A model generated the notes under the pieces. The model worked only from the letters and a program-made list of their open reading frames with translations. It did no database searches and was not told where the DNA came from. A DNA stretch of 64,000 nt from positions 1,674,001-1,738,000 of the forward strand of contig NC_037315.1 of assembly GCF_000143535.2 (NCBI RefSeq). The letters are read 5' to 3'. Both the position numbers and the translations under genes were made by a program. Below are positions 34,921 to 47,282 of this stretch, in pieces. Source of the stretch: Botrytis cinerea B05.10 (taxonomy: Eukaryota; Ascomycota; Leotiomycetes; Helotiales; Sclerotiniaceae). Numbering within the stretch: the first letter of the stretch is position 1; each line of letters begins with the position of its first letter.

Positions 34921-37900
34921 AGGTACATATGTCTTCCTCTTCCGAAATCTCAATGATAAAGTGCCCTCCTCTCTGTACATCTCGCAGCCGATTCAACGAG
35001 CGTTCGTTCATTAAATCACGATGGCCCCTTCCTGTAGACAGAACGTCACTGCTTCCACATCCTCACCGCTCTCTGTACGTCAAGCTCTGCGGCACTTCAC
35101 ATCCTAAGATTCAGGGCCAATGTCTCACAATTTTAAATTCCCGAAAGGAATACTATGACCACATGGCTTCAACATCATCCACTTTTGTGAGGATCTACTT
35201 GACTTCCGCTGAGTATATTCTATTTGCTACTCTCGGGCTACTGAGTAATGAGTCGAGCTGCTAACGATTCAGACCTCACCACTTTAATTTCCAGATAGGC
35301 CTTTTCTCTGTGGCCATACGACTCTACCCCTCCCTTGTATCAAGTTGTACGAAGATAATGTATGGACATCTTACGAGTTAGTAGTCACAAAGGAAGAACT
35401 AAGTAGATACCGAGATATCATTCATTTCTTGATTCCTGAACCTTTCCATTTTCATCCTCTATGTCGGCACACTCCCGTGCCGTCAAATCTTTTCATTGGC
35501 TTGCCGTTGCTGTTGCCATCCCGTCATTATGATTTCCCCACTCCATCCACCCTTCATCTCGCACTCAGATCCATCCATATCCAACTCATCGAATTCCCCG
35601 CGGACTGCTTGTTTCACCAGCCCTTTGAGCGTTAGTTGTACCACCCTCTCCAATATCTATCAATCAATCCACAACCGTCGACCGATCCGCCGTCGGAACC
35701 TTCGATTACACACAGAACCACGTTGGAAAATGTTCTAGAAAACAACATGCCGTACGAGACGTCACCAGCATTTCGTCTAACCAACTTGCATGATCTCTAA
35801 ATCTTGACATCCGACTTCTAGACCTAGAAACCTAGAGATTGCTTCAAATCCGTTAACAAAAACGTGGGGGCCATGTGAAATCGAAATGGAAAATTGGAAC
35901 CTCGCTCGTCAGCTACCTAAGATTTACTTTGAACCACCATCAACCAAAATCACAACACTTTTGTCCTCACACTGGAACTAATATCCCCTATCCAGCTGAC
36001 TTCTATTGAAACACACCAACTGCGCCAACCACTGACACATTCATCTGATAATCAATGCATAAAATGTACCGCACGACCAATGCGGGCAACAAAAGCCGTC
36101 AAAAAAGCACATCCAGAACGCCACCAACGCATGTCATGCAAATGTATGTACCACTAGAATCACGAGAAAATTAGACGTGCCGTCCCGAGATCTTGGTTTT
36201 CGGCATATGCTTCGTGTGGACGGTTGACCAGACCAAGACTCGCCTACTTACCTACCTACCTACCTTGAATTCACATGTCCCTTCAACCCAGAAGATGAAG
36301 AGGATATTCCGAAACCGTATCTTACGGCATGGACAACATGTATTGCGAAGAGTATTCAGCCACCAACACACGAGTTTTAGATAGCGATTCTTGTTCTTGC
36401 CTATGGCGCTTAGGGAAGAAAGACAAGTAAAAGTACCATAGATGAATTCGCATGGATAGTGTAGTAACATAATACGAAAAAAAGCATCAGTATACAATTT
36501 CAAAAACTGTAACGGGTGCCTACCTCCCAACCTCGGTAGTGTGAGTGATGTGAATCTCGCAACACTTACTCCCCTTCATCCGTCTCATAACCGACCCGCT
36601 CTTTGACATACCGGCCCGCACTTTCATCACACCCTCTCCTTTTCCACTTTCCATCTACATCACCGCGACCGAACGAAATCATTCCCAACGGCTCATGTAC
36701 GCCATACCATTAGTATCGCATCCTATAGCATCATGTTGTACATATGCAATCAACACAACCATACTAAATCCACACCTCACCAATCCCGCCAAGCAAGCAT
36801 CACCCAACCCAACTCCTCTCGACCATTACGTCCTCTTCCCCGAGCGAGCGAGCGATCCCGATCCGACGCTAATCACGGACGGATGTCATCATATAATCAT
36901 GCAAAGCTTATTTGAAAATCATCGTCTCATTCTAACGTCCGGCTTGTAACCTCAGTTCTTCCCCTTCCGCTCGAGTGGCAGATAGAGTATGCCATTTGCT
37001 CACTGGATGGATGGATAGATGGACACTCACTCATCACGCCACTATTTATGCGCCGGAGACATCGGAAGCCGTGTTCCAGATGCTGAATGAGGGTGGTATA
37101 CTCAGTTAAGCGTTTGGTGACGCAAGTGTTGTATCTTCGTACCTTGTGCGTAGGCTGAGCAGTGGACAGTAACTTTGTGACGGAAGTGGACAATCGGATT
37201 AGCAATTGAAGATCTAGAACAAATCGAACAGTAGTACCATAAATCCCTACTGATCGATGATTCTTGATCTCGTATGTATCACTTCCAAGTTCCAACCTAC
37301 AAATTCCAACTAACCTCTCGTGTTGGTAGTCGCCGTCTAACTAAATCCATCCCCTACATCCAATCTCAAGCTCCCAACTCACAGTTCGCATTCCACATTT
37401 CACAAACCAGCATTCGAATACGATCAAGTTTCAATAGTTTATGCCATACAACGAAGAGTACTACACAACTGACAGAATCCTCAAAAGGGAAAATCCTACA
37501 CTGCCATACACAAGAGAGTGAATACTTTGCACCACTACACCAACTTATACCTACGTAGCCATCTAAACAATATCAAATGGTAATGTAACCCCACGAAACT
37601 CCTTTTTCATCTATTGCCAACTGCGCCACAATGCCATGCCCGAAAATGACCAGTAAAAACGACTCATCACATCTTTCAAGTTCCATAAAACCGGAGGTGA
37701 TACCGACTCCGTGATGTCATGGTCGTCCAGTCAGATGTTCAATAGTCAAGTTGTGAACTTCTGTCAAGTAATGTCAAGTACGGATACAATTCTAGTATTT
37801 GATTTCTACTCGCTGTTCTACGCTGTCATATAACACACAAGTGTATCATACTCACAATAATACACTAACACACGCCATGTCTTTCCACATTCCATTCTAT

Positions 37901-37924
37901 TCGTTACCATCTTCCACCAACCGA
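34921..37924. other. Gene desert, right part
   Basis: About 3 kb up to the VIP1 stop codon. Plus-strand sequence is C/A-rich. CTAC (36244-36264), GAGC (36841-36855) and GGAT (37003-37022) short repeats occur. Small frames at 35345-35738 and 37274-37558 show no motif. The last few hundred bases should be the 3' untranslated region of VIP1. Confidence 0.5.
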
Positions 37925-40900
37925 TCAGACGGGTTCGCTGTGGCTTTTCACATCTGAATCATCTCCAGATGGTGCTGCAACTAAAGCCGGTCCGGCAGTT
38001 GCTTCATTGGCTGCTTCTACGACTTCTTCTTTTAAATCATTTTTCTCTCCATGTTCATTCTCATTCCCATCAGCGGCTTGATTCTCACTACTTAATACCT
38101 CTGCAATAGTCGAATCGTCCTCCGCATTATCTAGTTCTTTCTTGTGAAAAGTGTGTGATTCCGCAAGATTGACGGCGAGGAAACTCTTCGGAAGTTTGAC
38201 TCTGATGGTTCCGATTAGTATTTTATTCTTTAAAAACGATGTAACGGTAAATAAGATGGATTGAAATAGATCAGAACATACTGATGAAACTTTGCCCTCA
38301 ATGTATCAATAACATATTTCCAATCGGCATGAGCTGTCAGACTTCTTCTCGGAGCACAACTAATACTATGTTTACTGTCCAGCTGTACGTCCAACGGATC
38401 AAACGTGTGAGCGCCTGGACTGATTGTGATGCGAATGCTATACGCATATTTAGCTACATCTTGTGCATCGACGGGAGTCTTGTTCTCAGATTCGTAAAGC
38501 TCAAAGCATATTTGTGAGAGGTAGTCGAGCTCGGGGATGGCACTTCGTTTAATCTTTGTTTCGATACCTCCTTCAAGAATACAGTTAAGAAGTGTGTAAA
38601 TGTGAGACTCTTTGGTGAAATATACGAATGCTTTGGCGTCATCCGAGGCTTGCATTTCCTCGAGATCCTGGACGATTTCCTAAATTCTGGTAAGACTAAT
38701 GATATTTGAAGATTGTATATACACTTACCTTCAGCAAGGGAAGTGATGTCAAAAGACCAATCTCAAGTTTCTCGCTATCCGCAATACCATATTCTTGTGG
38801 GCAGATGAAATCAAATAAGACTTTAGATAGTTTATACAATTCTCGCAATTTCTCCAAGCGAACGTCGGTTTTAGCTTTCGTTTGGCTGCTGCCAGTGAAA
38901 AGTCGAAAATACTGGGAATATTAGCCAAGCCGATTTTCTGTTCACGCAACCACTTACCGATTCTTCTTCACTATTTTTTCCATTCAACACCGACTTTCTT
39001 CTAAACATGCGTCTATGCAGTGTCCTACTACTTTCAGCCTTCTCCGCTGGCACAGTCTCATCCTTAGCATTTTCCGAGTTTTTGGATCGGTCTTTTTCCC
39101 AAGCAAGCTCTATTTCCTCTTCCTCGAGAATGCTTTTGCTCGGAGTGAAAACCCATTCAAGGAATTGTCGATTGTGAAGGGCATCAAACTTCATGGTATC
39201 GTATAGTTCAGAGATTTTGCTTGGATCTACTTTCTCGGGATCGGAAAATTCGTTGAAAAGCTTCTCCCATCGTTCCTTAAATAGCTCGGCATCTTCACCA
39301 CAGCACCAACGAGCTTGGATACTGCTCGTAGCGTTTGCTTGTGACAAAGCCGAACCTGCTCCTTTGCTCTCCTTATCTCCAGGATTTACAATTGCATTGA
39401 GTGATGTAGTGGCGCCTCCATAAAGCTTGCTAAAATTGTTACGCATAACTCTCCTATGAAATTTCATCAAATGAACAACGTATTTCTGCACAATCGATGG
39501 TTCTGGCATATCCGCTGGCCAGGCAAACTCGGGAGGTGCTTCCATTCCTTGTCTCAACAGAGTCTTGAGCTTCTTTTTGACTTTATCCATCTCATCTTTA
39601 GCTGCGTTGGAGTCATCAAGCAAATCTTTGCGCACAGTAATGAAATCAGATGCCAGATCCTTTTGGTTTGTGAAGGCAGAAGCCCATATTTGAGCACTTG
39701 CCGTCACACGTCTCTCGGAGCTACTGAATACATGAACTTCATCAAGAATGTCCTTGTTCATCAATTGAAGGTCGTTTCGCATTGTTTCACCAAGCTCTTG
39801 TGCTTGATATCTAGCCGAGTGAGTCGGCTCGCCACCCCATTTGACAATGAGCTGGAGTTTATCCAATACAAGGCTCTCCTCCGCTGCGGTTATGCGAGAT
39901 AAAGTAACGCCGGATAACGAGTCATTTCGAGTAGGCGATCTTCTCTCAAGATTCGCAGCAGTCTTTGCTTTATCGGAGTGTTCGAGACTTGGATCAATTG
40001 AAGCGAGATCTTCTGGTGCAGGTGGTATCTCGGAATTAGGGGATTCCTCTGGCTTTCTTTTTCGAAACATGGGCTTGATTTGTACTTTTGTACCTGTCCA
40101 CCCCCCTTTCTTCGCTAGAACGTTCCTTAGTGATTTCAACTTTTCTTTGTCCTCGATTCCCTCATAGGCTGCAGCATCAACTGCAAGCATAACACTATCC
40201 AACGCAGCTTCGCCTATCAAGAGGACTTCTTCTTGGTGCCCCTTTAGAAGATCGATAAAAGGTTTGGTGTGAAACGTATATTTGTATTTCTGCTTGGGTG
40301 TACGATCAGCATGTCGAATGACAGATACCATACCCTTCAGCTTCCACGTATGTTTGGGTGCCGGTGGTGGTAGTGTCTGTTGATCTTGTCCTGGGGTAGG
40401 AGTGGGTGAAGGTGGGACTGTAGACGTAACAGATGGCACTTCGCTGGGACCAGACACTGCAGGTGGTGGCAACAACTCTGCAGAAGGTATGGCAGAGGTG
40501 TCCTGCTCCGCAGAAAGTGGAGGTGAGGTCTTCGGAGTTGGGACAGCTGAGTTACCAGGCTGAGGAGAACCTGAATTGGAGAGTCTGTGTGATCCATGAT
40601 TAGGAAGATGTCCGTGAATCATGTTTGACATGCTAGGTGATTTGGAAAGGATGTTTTGTAAGGCTGACCGATGATTTTCCTTGAGTGCTGGCTCTTTTCT
40701 TATAGCAGTAGGGCTCATTGTTCCGTCGGTTGGGGAAGTTACACCACTAACAGGCTGGGATTGCCCAGTATACTTTTGCTTTTCGCGAACAAACATATCT
40801 TTCAATATACGTGCACATTGCTCATAATACTCCTCATTATCTTTAACAAAACTCCATCCATTGACATCAATGACATAACTTTTCCCTTGCGCACGTAGAA

Positions 40901-42824
40901 GGTCGAAACCGCATACTCTCTGACCGAAACTGTTAGCAATTCGAGTAGCCATAGCGGATTCTTCTTTTGTAAGAGCTGTGATGTAACGGATTTCCTTGCC
41001 ATGAGTATTGCGTCTGACCAAGCCATCAACAACGGGGGACTTGCGAGTTTCGGCGTGACAAAAGGTTGGCCCAACAGTGTATGCTTTCACATCTTCAGCA
41101 TTATCGACACGCATAAACTTCTCATATAAATAGCTGCTTCCTGGTTCAGATATAGCTCGAGGAATTGTGAGATCTTCGACATGTTCAGAACTCTTGTTGC
41201 CAATCTTACGGAAGAGCTTTCGACCTCCTCCGCCTTGACTTTGGGGATAGTATATGCAGACATTATGATCTTCACCACTGACTGGCTTTTCCACAAATGG
41301 CTTAGACAATAGTACACCATCAACACTCAAAGTGTCCCCATTGTCGATGAGCTCAACAGTCTTGGGAGCCACCATCTGGCCACCAGTTCCATCTTCGGGT
41401 CCTTCTAGGACAAGACCAGTGGTGTCCTTCAGATGCTTTGCCATCTCCGGTGTGAAGACAGCTGGACCTCCATCTCGGTTTACTTCTATACGCTTGGGCG
41501 TGGGCACATTTATCTTGTCGAGAATTCGTAAACAGATCCTGCGATCCCATAAGATCTTTTGCATAGGGACATCATTAACACAAAATGGTTTTCGTGCCTG
41601 CACATACGCAATGGCTTTGTCGAGTGGAAATCCGTCTGAGTAGAAGGAAATCAAGAAATCGCAGATTGGCCAATTCTCAACCTCCTCATCCAAAATAACT
41701 TTATCTCCAAAGATGACAACCTCAAATTCGCCTTTTGAAATCAAGCGATTGAGAATGTTCCGACTCGGTTTGCTTCGTGCTTTTATGTCAAGGGCACATA
41801 CTCCTATAACACCCCAAGGTGCTGGCCTATTCTCATCTTCTTTTTTCAAATGTAGGCCCCTCTCACTACTAGGGCTGTGGCTGCTGGCGCCGGTGCTACC
41901 ACTGAAACGTCTTTTTGCTCGACTCCTGGATCTTTGTGGAGGTTGAGGTCGTGGTTGGGCCTCTCCTCTCGCAACAGAATTCCGTTTTGCTAGCTCTGCA
42001 GCTTGAGCTGGTGGTTCTCTGGCTGTAAGTTGATGTCCATTTGGTGCATTTGGCCCACCAGAAGCAGTTGTAACAGATACGTTCGAAGTTTCTGGTGGAG
42101 ATACTCCAAGCCCTTTCACTGATGAGACTGGCGCCGAAACCGATGCTGTAGTTGTTCTTGTACTTCCTCCATTCTCAGAGCCCGTCGCAGATGCCGCAGA
42201 ACTTATTACACCACCTGCCCTGGCTGATGCTAAAGAGTACATGGAGGATACTGACATTCGTTTTCCATCCATCTCCGTGACTGATGCTCGGGGTCGAAGA
42301 GTAGGCTCAGGAAGTGGTATAGGCACACTTTTGCTATCGTCCGCCATTGTTAAATTTGTTGGAGGGGTTTTATCATCTGCCATTGGTAGATTCGCCTTTG
42401 AGGGCTCGGATTCCTCAACAGCAAAATCTTGATGGCTAGTTCCTGTTCCCTCTAAATTTAAGCTCTCCTCCAAAACTGCCAATGCGGCGGGCGATCGTTG
42501 GCTGTATGTTGAAGATGTTCTAGACTTTGGCAATGCTCTGGTAGGAGGTGGTGGCATAGAAATACTTGCTCGTTCAGAATTGAGTTCTGTGTGTATCAGT
42601 GGATCCGCGTGCTTTCCTTTCCTGCTCAATGACGCAAGAATGCCACTGCCGGAAGATAAGCTGAGCGAAGTCCTTCTCAGTTTAGATTTGGGGCTCAAGT
42701 CCTTTGTTGGTTGTGCTTCGTGGCTTGATGATTTGGATTTGTTGAATGTTGAAAATCCGACCGCCTGTTTATCGGGACTAGGATCATTAGTTTCCATCAC
42801 TGCGCTCTCCCCTTCTTGTGCCAT
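37925..42824 (-). CDS. VIP1: Inositol hexakisphosphate/diphosphoinositol pentakisphosphate kinase, VIP1/Asp1 type
   Basis: Four exons (42824-38958, 38911-38729, 38679-38282, 38201-37925) give 1574 residues. After a Ser-rich N-terminal extension of about 335 residues the kinase domain starts [19 protein letters not shown], with an ATP-grasp fold: [40 protein letters not shown] and [13 protein letters not shown] (metal-binding Asp/Asn near 650). A Pro/Ser linker of about 110 residues leads to the histidine acid phosphatase-like domain, starting [19 protein letters not shown] (about 830) and including [14 protein letters not shown] and [11 protein letters not shown]. Vip1 proteins make 1-diphosphoinositol phosphates and also hydrolyse them. 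The C-terminal exons are placed by conserved blocks: [28 protein letters not shown] and [18 protein letters not shown]. The final exon is acidic. Divergently paired with UTP21. Confidence 0.95.
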
Positions 42825-43226
42825 GGTTGTGGGAAATTGTTATCAGGAGGTATCTGAGGTATGCATATATGGGGTCAGGTATGTAAATTGGAAAACTACT
42901 ATCAGGCTCTTGAAGAAGGAGAATTGGAAATTGCGACCAAAACTTTGACGTAAGAAAGCAAACAGATCATGGCCTATACTACTGTGGATCTACCAATATT
43001 GCATGCTGGCAGGTTAATAAGTGAATGGGAAGGAGAGCAAGATATATTTTCATTTTGCAGGTTACGCCCATCTTATCGTGGCAGATGACGATTAATGCGG
43101 CACGAAAAAGGAAATTTCGAGGATAAGAGGACGAATGAGATGGCATCGATTAGATCGCCTCGACAAAGATATGTGAGAGGCCAGACGGGGAATCGAGAGA
43201 CTTATCTGCCGGGGTGGTGAGGTACT

Positions 43227-43288
43227 GACGAGAGGACGAGAGGACGAGAGGGCGAGAGGACGAGAGAGGACGAGAGGACAAGAGAGGA
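43227..43288. repeat. GAGGACGA 8-bp tandem repeat
   Basis: About seven imperfect copies of an 8-base purine-rich unit. Confidence 0.85.
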
Positions 43289-43356
43289 TCGACCATTCAC
43301 TCGCGTAAGGCTATTGGGGGCACCGATGTATGGATGTCATGTTATTGCTGCGAGTG

Positions 43357-43405
43357 AAGGAGGGAAGGAGGGAAGGAGGGAGGAGGGGAGGAGGGGAGGA
43401 GGGAG
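43357..43405. repeat. GGAGGGA purine tract, G-quadruplex-like
   Basis: Forty-nine bases of only A and G up to the last few positions, with at least six runs of three or four G separated by one to four bases, which fits the simple G-quadruplex pattern and also triplex-forming mirror-type sequence. Confidence 0.85.
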
Positions 43406-43743
43406 TGAGTCCAGATGTAGAAAGACCAGGTTACATTACCTCCCTAGTAAGCCAGTGGCTGACCAGAATGTCAATTATTGCTGTCTTCGCTCTCCGATAA
43501 GGCTGTTTCCAGTGATGGTTGGGGCCCTGCTCTTCCCCACGCCTCACTCATATCTCGGACCTACCAGCTCCCAGCCTACCTAGCACGGATACAGGGATTA
43601 ACTGATTACAGAGTAAAGAAAAAAAAAGTTCCAAAAGTTCCAAAAGTTCCCCAACATTGACCATATTGATTACGATCAAGAACACCGGCGCAAACAACAA
43701 GCAAGCGCATTTGGCATATAAAACAGTGATTTGCCTTGTTAAG

Positions 43744-46700
43744 ATGCCTTCGTCGGTGGCTACCAATGTTCAAGATGGTCCAATTGTGAAAAGGCAAAAA
43801 TTGAACGTTACGGATGCGCCGAAGAAAACTTTGAGAGAATCAAGAATCTTTACTCCGTTTCGTGTTGGTCCTCCCATTTCTCCCACTGAACCATATCGCT
43901 GACCTTTATAATAAGACAATTGGCCTAGTATCTTCTACTGCCGTCCCCTTCACTTCGATACCACTCGGCAAAACCACGTTTCAAATCACAACCTCCGTAG
44001 GAAGATGCTTACAGACGTACGACCTCAAAAGAGGACTCAACCTAGTCTTCCTGACCAGACCACAAACACCAGCAGATATAACCGCTACAATCGCATGGAA
44101 AGATAAAGTTTTCGCAGCATGGGGCGGCCAGGACGAAGATGGTAACCAGGGTCTCTGTGTATTCAAGAGAGGAAAGAGGATTGAAGAAATACCACTCCCA
44201 GCAGATCTCAAGGAGCCGATCAAGCAGATTTTGGTCTTTGGCACCTGGATAGTAGGATGCTGTTCAACCAGGATAGAAGTCTGGAAAACCTCGACATACG
44301 AACATTACACGACTTTGCACACTACCGCGGCACAGAAAGGTGGAAATGAGATTACTGGGGGAATATGTAATATGCCAACATATCTGAATAAAATATTCGC
44401 CGGAAGAAAAGACGGTGGAGTTGAGATCTGGAATGTTAGCTCTGGGAAACTGATCTACACCCTTTTACCACCAGGTCCAAATTGTGGAGCTGTAACCGCT
44501 CTACAGCCCACGCCAGCATTATCTCTTCTGGCGATCGCATATTCCGAAGGTCCTCTGATAATTCATAATGTTCGAACGGATAAGACAGTCATCCATCTCA
44601 ATGGAGGATCCGAGTCCACTATCACTTCAATATCTTTCCGGACAGATGATCTTGGAGCGGGAGAGGATGGCAAAAAGCCCGGTGTAATGGCTACTGCAGG
44701 ACCCGACAATGGAGATGTGACATTCTGGGATCTTAATGGGGGCGGTAGAGTTATGGGTGTACTTCGAGGTGCCCATAATCCACCTTCTGACTCTGGCGCG
44801 ACAGTTAGTGGAGGATTGAGCAAGGCCGAGTTCCTCTCTGGTCAACCTGTCCTTGTTACCAGCGGTTTGGATAACTCTTTGAAATCTTGGATCTTCGATG
44901 AATCCCCCTATTCTCCGATACCACGAATTTTGCACTCGCGCAGTGGGCACGCTGCGCCAGTCACGCACCTTCAATTTTTACCTACTGATGCAGATGGTGC
45001 GGATGCAGGTGGAAAATGGTTGTTAAGTGCTGGTAAAGATCGAAGCTTGTGGGGATGGAGTCTTCGAAAGGATGGACAAAGCACAGAATTGAGCCAGGGA
45101 AATATACGAAAAAAGGCGAAGAAAATGGGTATCCTAGCCCAGTCTACATTGGCAAATGAGCCTAGCACGACCCTTGAGGATCTCAAAGCACCAGAGATTG
45201 TGTGTCTGGCGTCGTCACTAAATCGAGATGGTGGGATGGGTGCACATCCTGGAACCGGGGCGATTTGGCAGAAGGGCAGTCTACAAAAGAAGGGTACAGA
45301 TGCGACGGCAAGTGGGGTCACAGGATGGGAAAGCGTGGTCACTGGTCACAAAGATGACAAATTCGCTCGAACGTGGTTTTGGGGAAGGAAGAAGGCCGGA
45401 CGATGGGTATTTGAAACTGGCGATGGTGGAAATGTCCGAAGCGTTGCTATCAGTCCATGTGGCACCTTTGCTGTTGTTGGGTCGGAAACTGGTGGACTTG
45501 ATATGTTTAACCTTCAATCTGGCCTTCACCGACAACGATACCCCTCGAAACTTACACCGGCGCAAGCAAGAAAGTTAAAAATCCAGCAATTACGAGCTGC
45601 TGAGAGTGGCAAGGAGATATCTTCCGAGACGGTAAAGAACTTCCAGCCTGGACTTGGCAAACACAGAAAAGCTGTAACGGGCGTGGTTGTTGATTCGCTG
45701 AACCGCAATATTATCAGTTGCTCTCTCGATGGCAAGATTAAATTCTGGGAATTTGGAACTGGTAATCTTGTTGATGAGATTGATTGGTTTCCAATGGTAT
45801 CTATCACAGGGATGAGATACCATGCACCGAATGATCTCATTGCTGTCTCGTGTGATGATTTGTCTATTCGAGTTGTTGATATCGAGACTAAAAAGACCAT
45901 CAGAGAATTGTGGGGATGCCAAGGGGGTATCAATGATATGTGCTTCTCCAATGATGGACGATGGGTCATTGCATCCTCGAAAGACTGCGTGGTTCGAGTT
46001 TGGGATCTTCCAACTGGCCATTTAATCGATGCAATGCGAATGGAAACCCAATGCACTGCACTCGCCTTTTCGGGAACAGGAGAGTTCCTAGCCACAACAT
46101 GCGCGGGACAAGTTGGAGTCAATCTCTGGAACAACAAGACTCTTTTCACACATGTTCCTACTCGACACATATCCGAGAAAGAAATTGCTTCAATCACAGC
46201 ACCAACTGTGTCCGGCGAAGGTGGTCACAACGTCATTGATGGCGCATTCCAAGATGAGGACGAGGGTTCTGAGGATGCCGCACCTGCTTTATCTCTGGAT
46301 CAATTAAGCAAAGACATGATGACTCTCAGTGTGGTACCAAAGAGCAGATGGCAGACTTTGATTCACCTAGATCTTATCAAAGCCCGTAACAAGCCCACAG
46401 AAGCACCAAAATTGCCAGAAAAGGCACCTTTCTTCCTCCCATCTATCGACTCCACGGCAGGCCCATCAACCACAGAAGAAGAATCAATAGATAGCGCCGC
46501 AGAAAGGTCACGCATTATGAAACTCGACCGCGTTGCTTCGGAGCGCTCCTTTACAGTAACTCTCCGATCCGGCGGCGAGTCAGGTGATTGTAAGTTCCAA
46601 AACCTCCCATTTACCCTCCCATCTACCTATCGTTGTACTAACATGTCACAGACACACCATTCATAGATCATCTCAAAACCCTGTCTCCATCTGCCGCTGA

Positions 46701-46977
46701 TCTTGAAATTCGCTCCCTCTCACCTACTTCCAACGAATTAATTCACTTTATTCACGCACTTACTTCACGTCTTTCACAGAAGAGAGATTACGAATTAGTA
46801 CAAGCATGGATGGCTGTATTCTTGAAATTACACAATGAAGAAGTGGCTAGTAGTGAGGAGTTGAGAAATGCAGTCATGGAATGGAAAACACAACAGGAAA
46901 ATGAGGGTGCGAGATTGGGAGATTTGGTAGGTTGGTGTGGAGGTGTTGTGGGATTTTTGAGAAGCCCTAGAACTTAG
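43744..46977 (+). CDS. UTP21: U3 snoRNP / small-subunit processome WD-repeat protein Utp21 (WDR36)
   Basis: Three exons (43744-43863, 43916-46589, 46652-46977) make 1039 residues. The first join gives SRIFTPFRTIGLVSSTAVPF, the usual start of the Utp21 family; it needs a less common GTTGGT donor. WD-repeat blades cover most of the protein (for example RVWDLPTGHLIDAMRMETQC and KDCVVRVWDLP near residue 740). An NLHSG-type Lys-rich segment DMFNLQSGLHRQRYPSKLTPAQARKL precedes the second propeller. The C-terminal Utp21 domain (TPFIDHLKTLSPSAADLEIRSL ... WMAVFLKLHNEEV) is completed by the last exon. The protein works in the nucleolus on 18S rRNA precursor processing. Length and order agree with fungal orthologues. 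High confidence from the combined N-terminal, linker and C-terminal blocks. Confidence 0.94.
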
Positions 46978-47282
46978 AAAGTGTTGTTTAATTGTTTGCA
47001 TCAGAGCAGTATTTGGTATGCAGGGTCTGAGATCCTATGTAGCTAATGTCATGGAAAGTTGTATATCTGCACGTGTTTGCTTTCGATTAAGAAACTTTGA
47101 TTCTTACATGTTTGGTAGGAAACAAGAGTTTGATTCTCGTAACTAAACTAAAACACATATATGTAAAGGTCCAAATCCTTTTACAATCATATGAGATCAC
47201 AGTATCTCAACATCCGCATTGCATACCTACCTACTAACAACGAGATCCAATCGCCAACATAGCACCCCCTCTCCCTGCCCCT
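46978..47282. other. Intergenic between convergent 3' ends
   Basis: Short gap between UTP21 and the AA13 gene. Nothing beyond presumed 3' untranslated sequence. Confidence 0.6.

Larger units (their letters stand above)
42825..43743. promoter_or_regulatory. Divergent promoter of VIP1 and UTP21 with purine-rich tracts
   Basis: About 920 bases separating two divergent start codons. Two plus-strand purine tracts occur: an 8-base repeat based on GAGGACGA (43227-43288) and a GGAGGGA/GGAGGGG tract (43357-43405). The role as promoter is inferred from position. Confidence 0.6.

Noticed and set aside
34732..35011. Cys/Met/Tyr-rich frames on both strands
   Set aside because: Translation of the CATATA/CATA microsatellite.
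45526..46197. 223-codon minus-strand frame inside UTP21
   Set aside because: Antisense shadow of a WD-repeat coding region.
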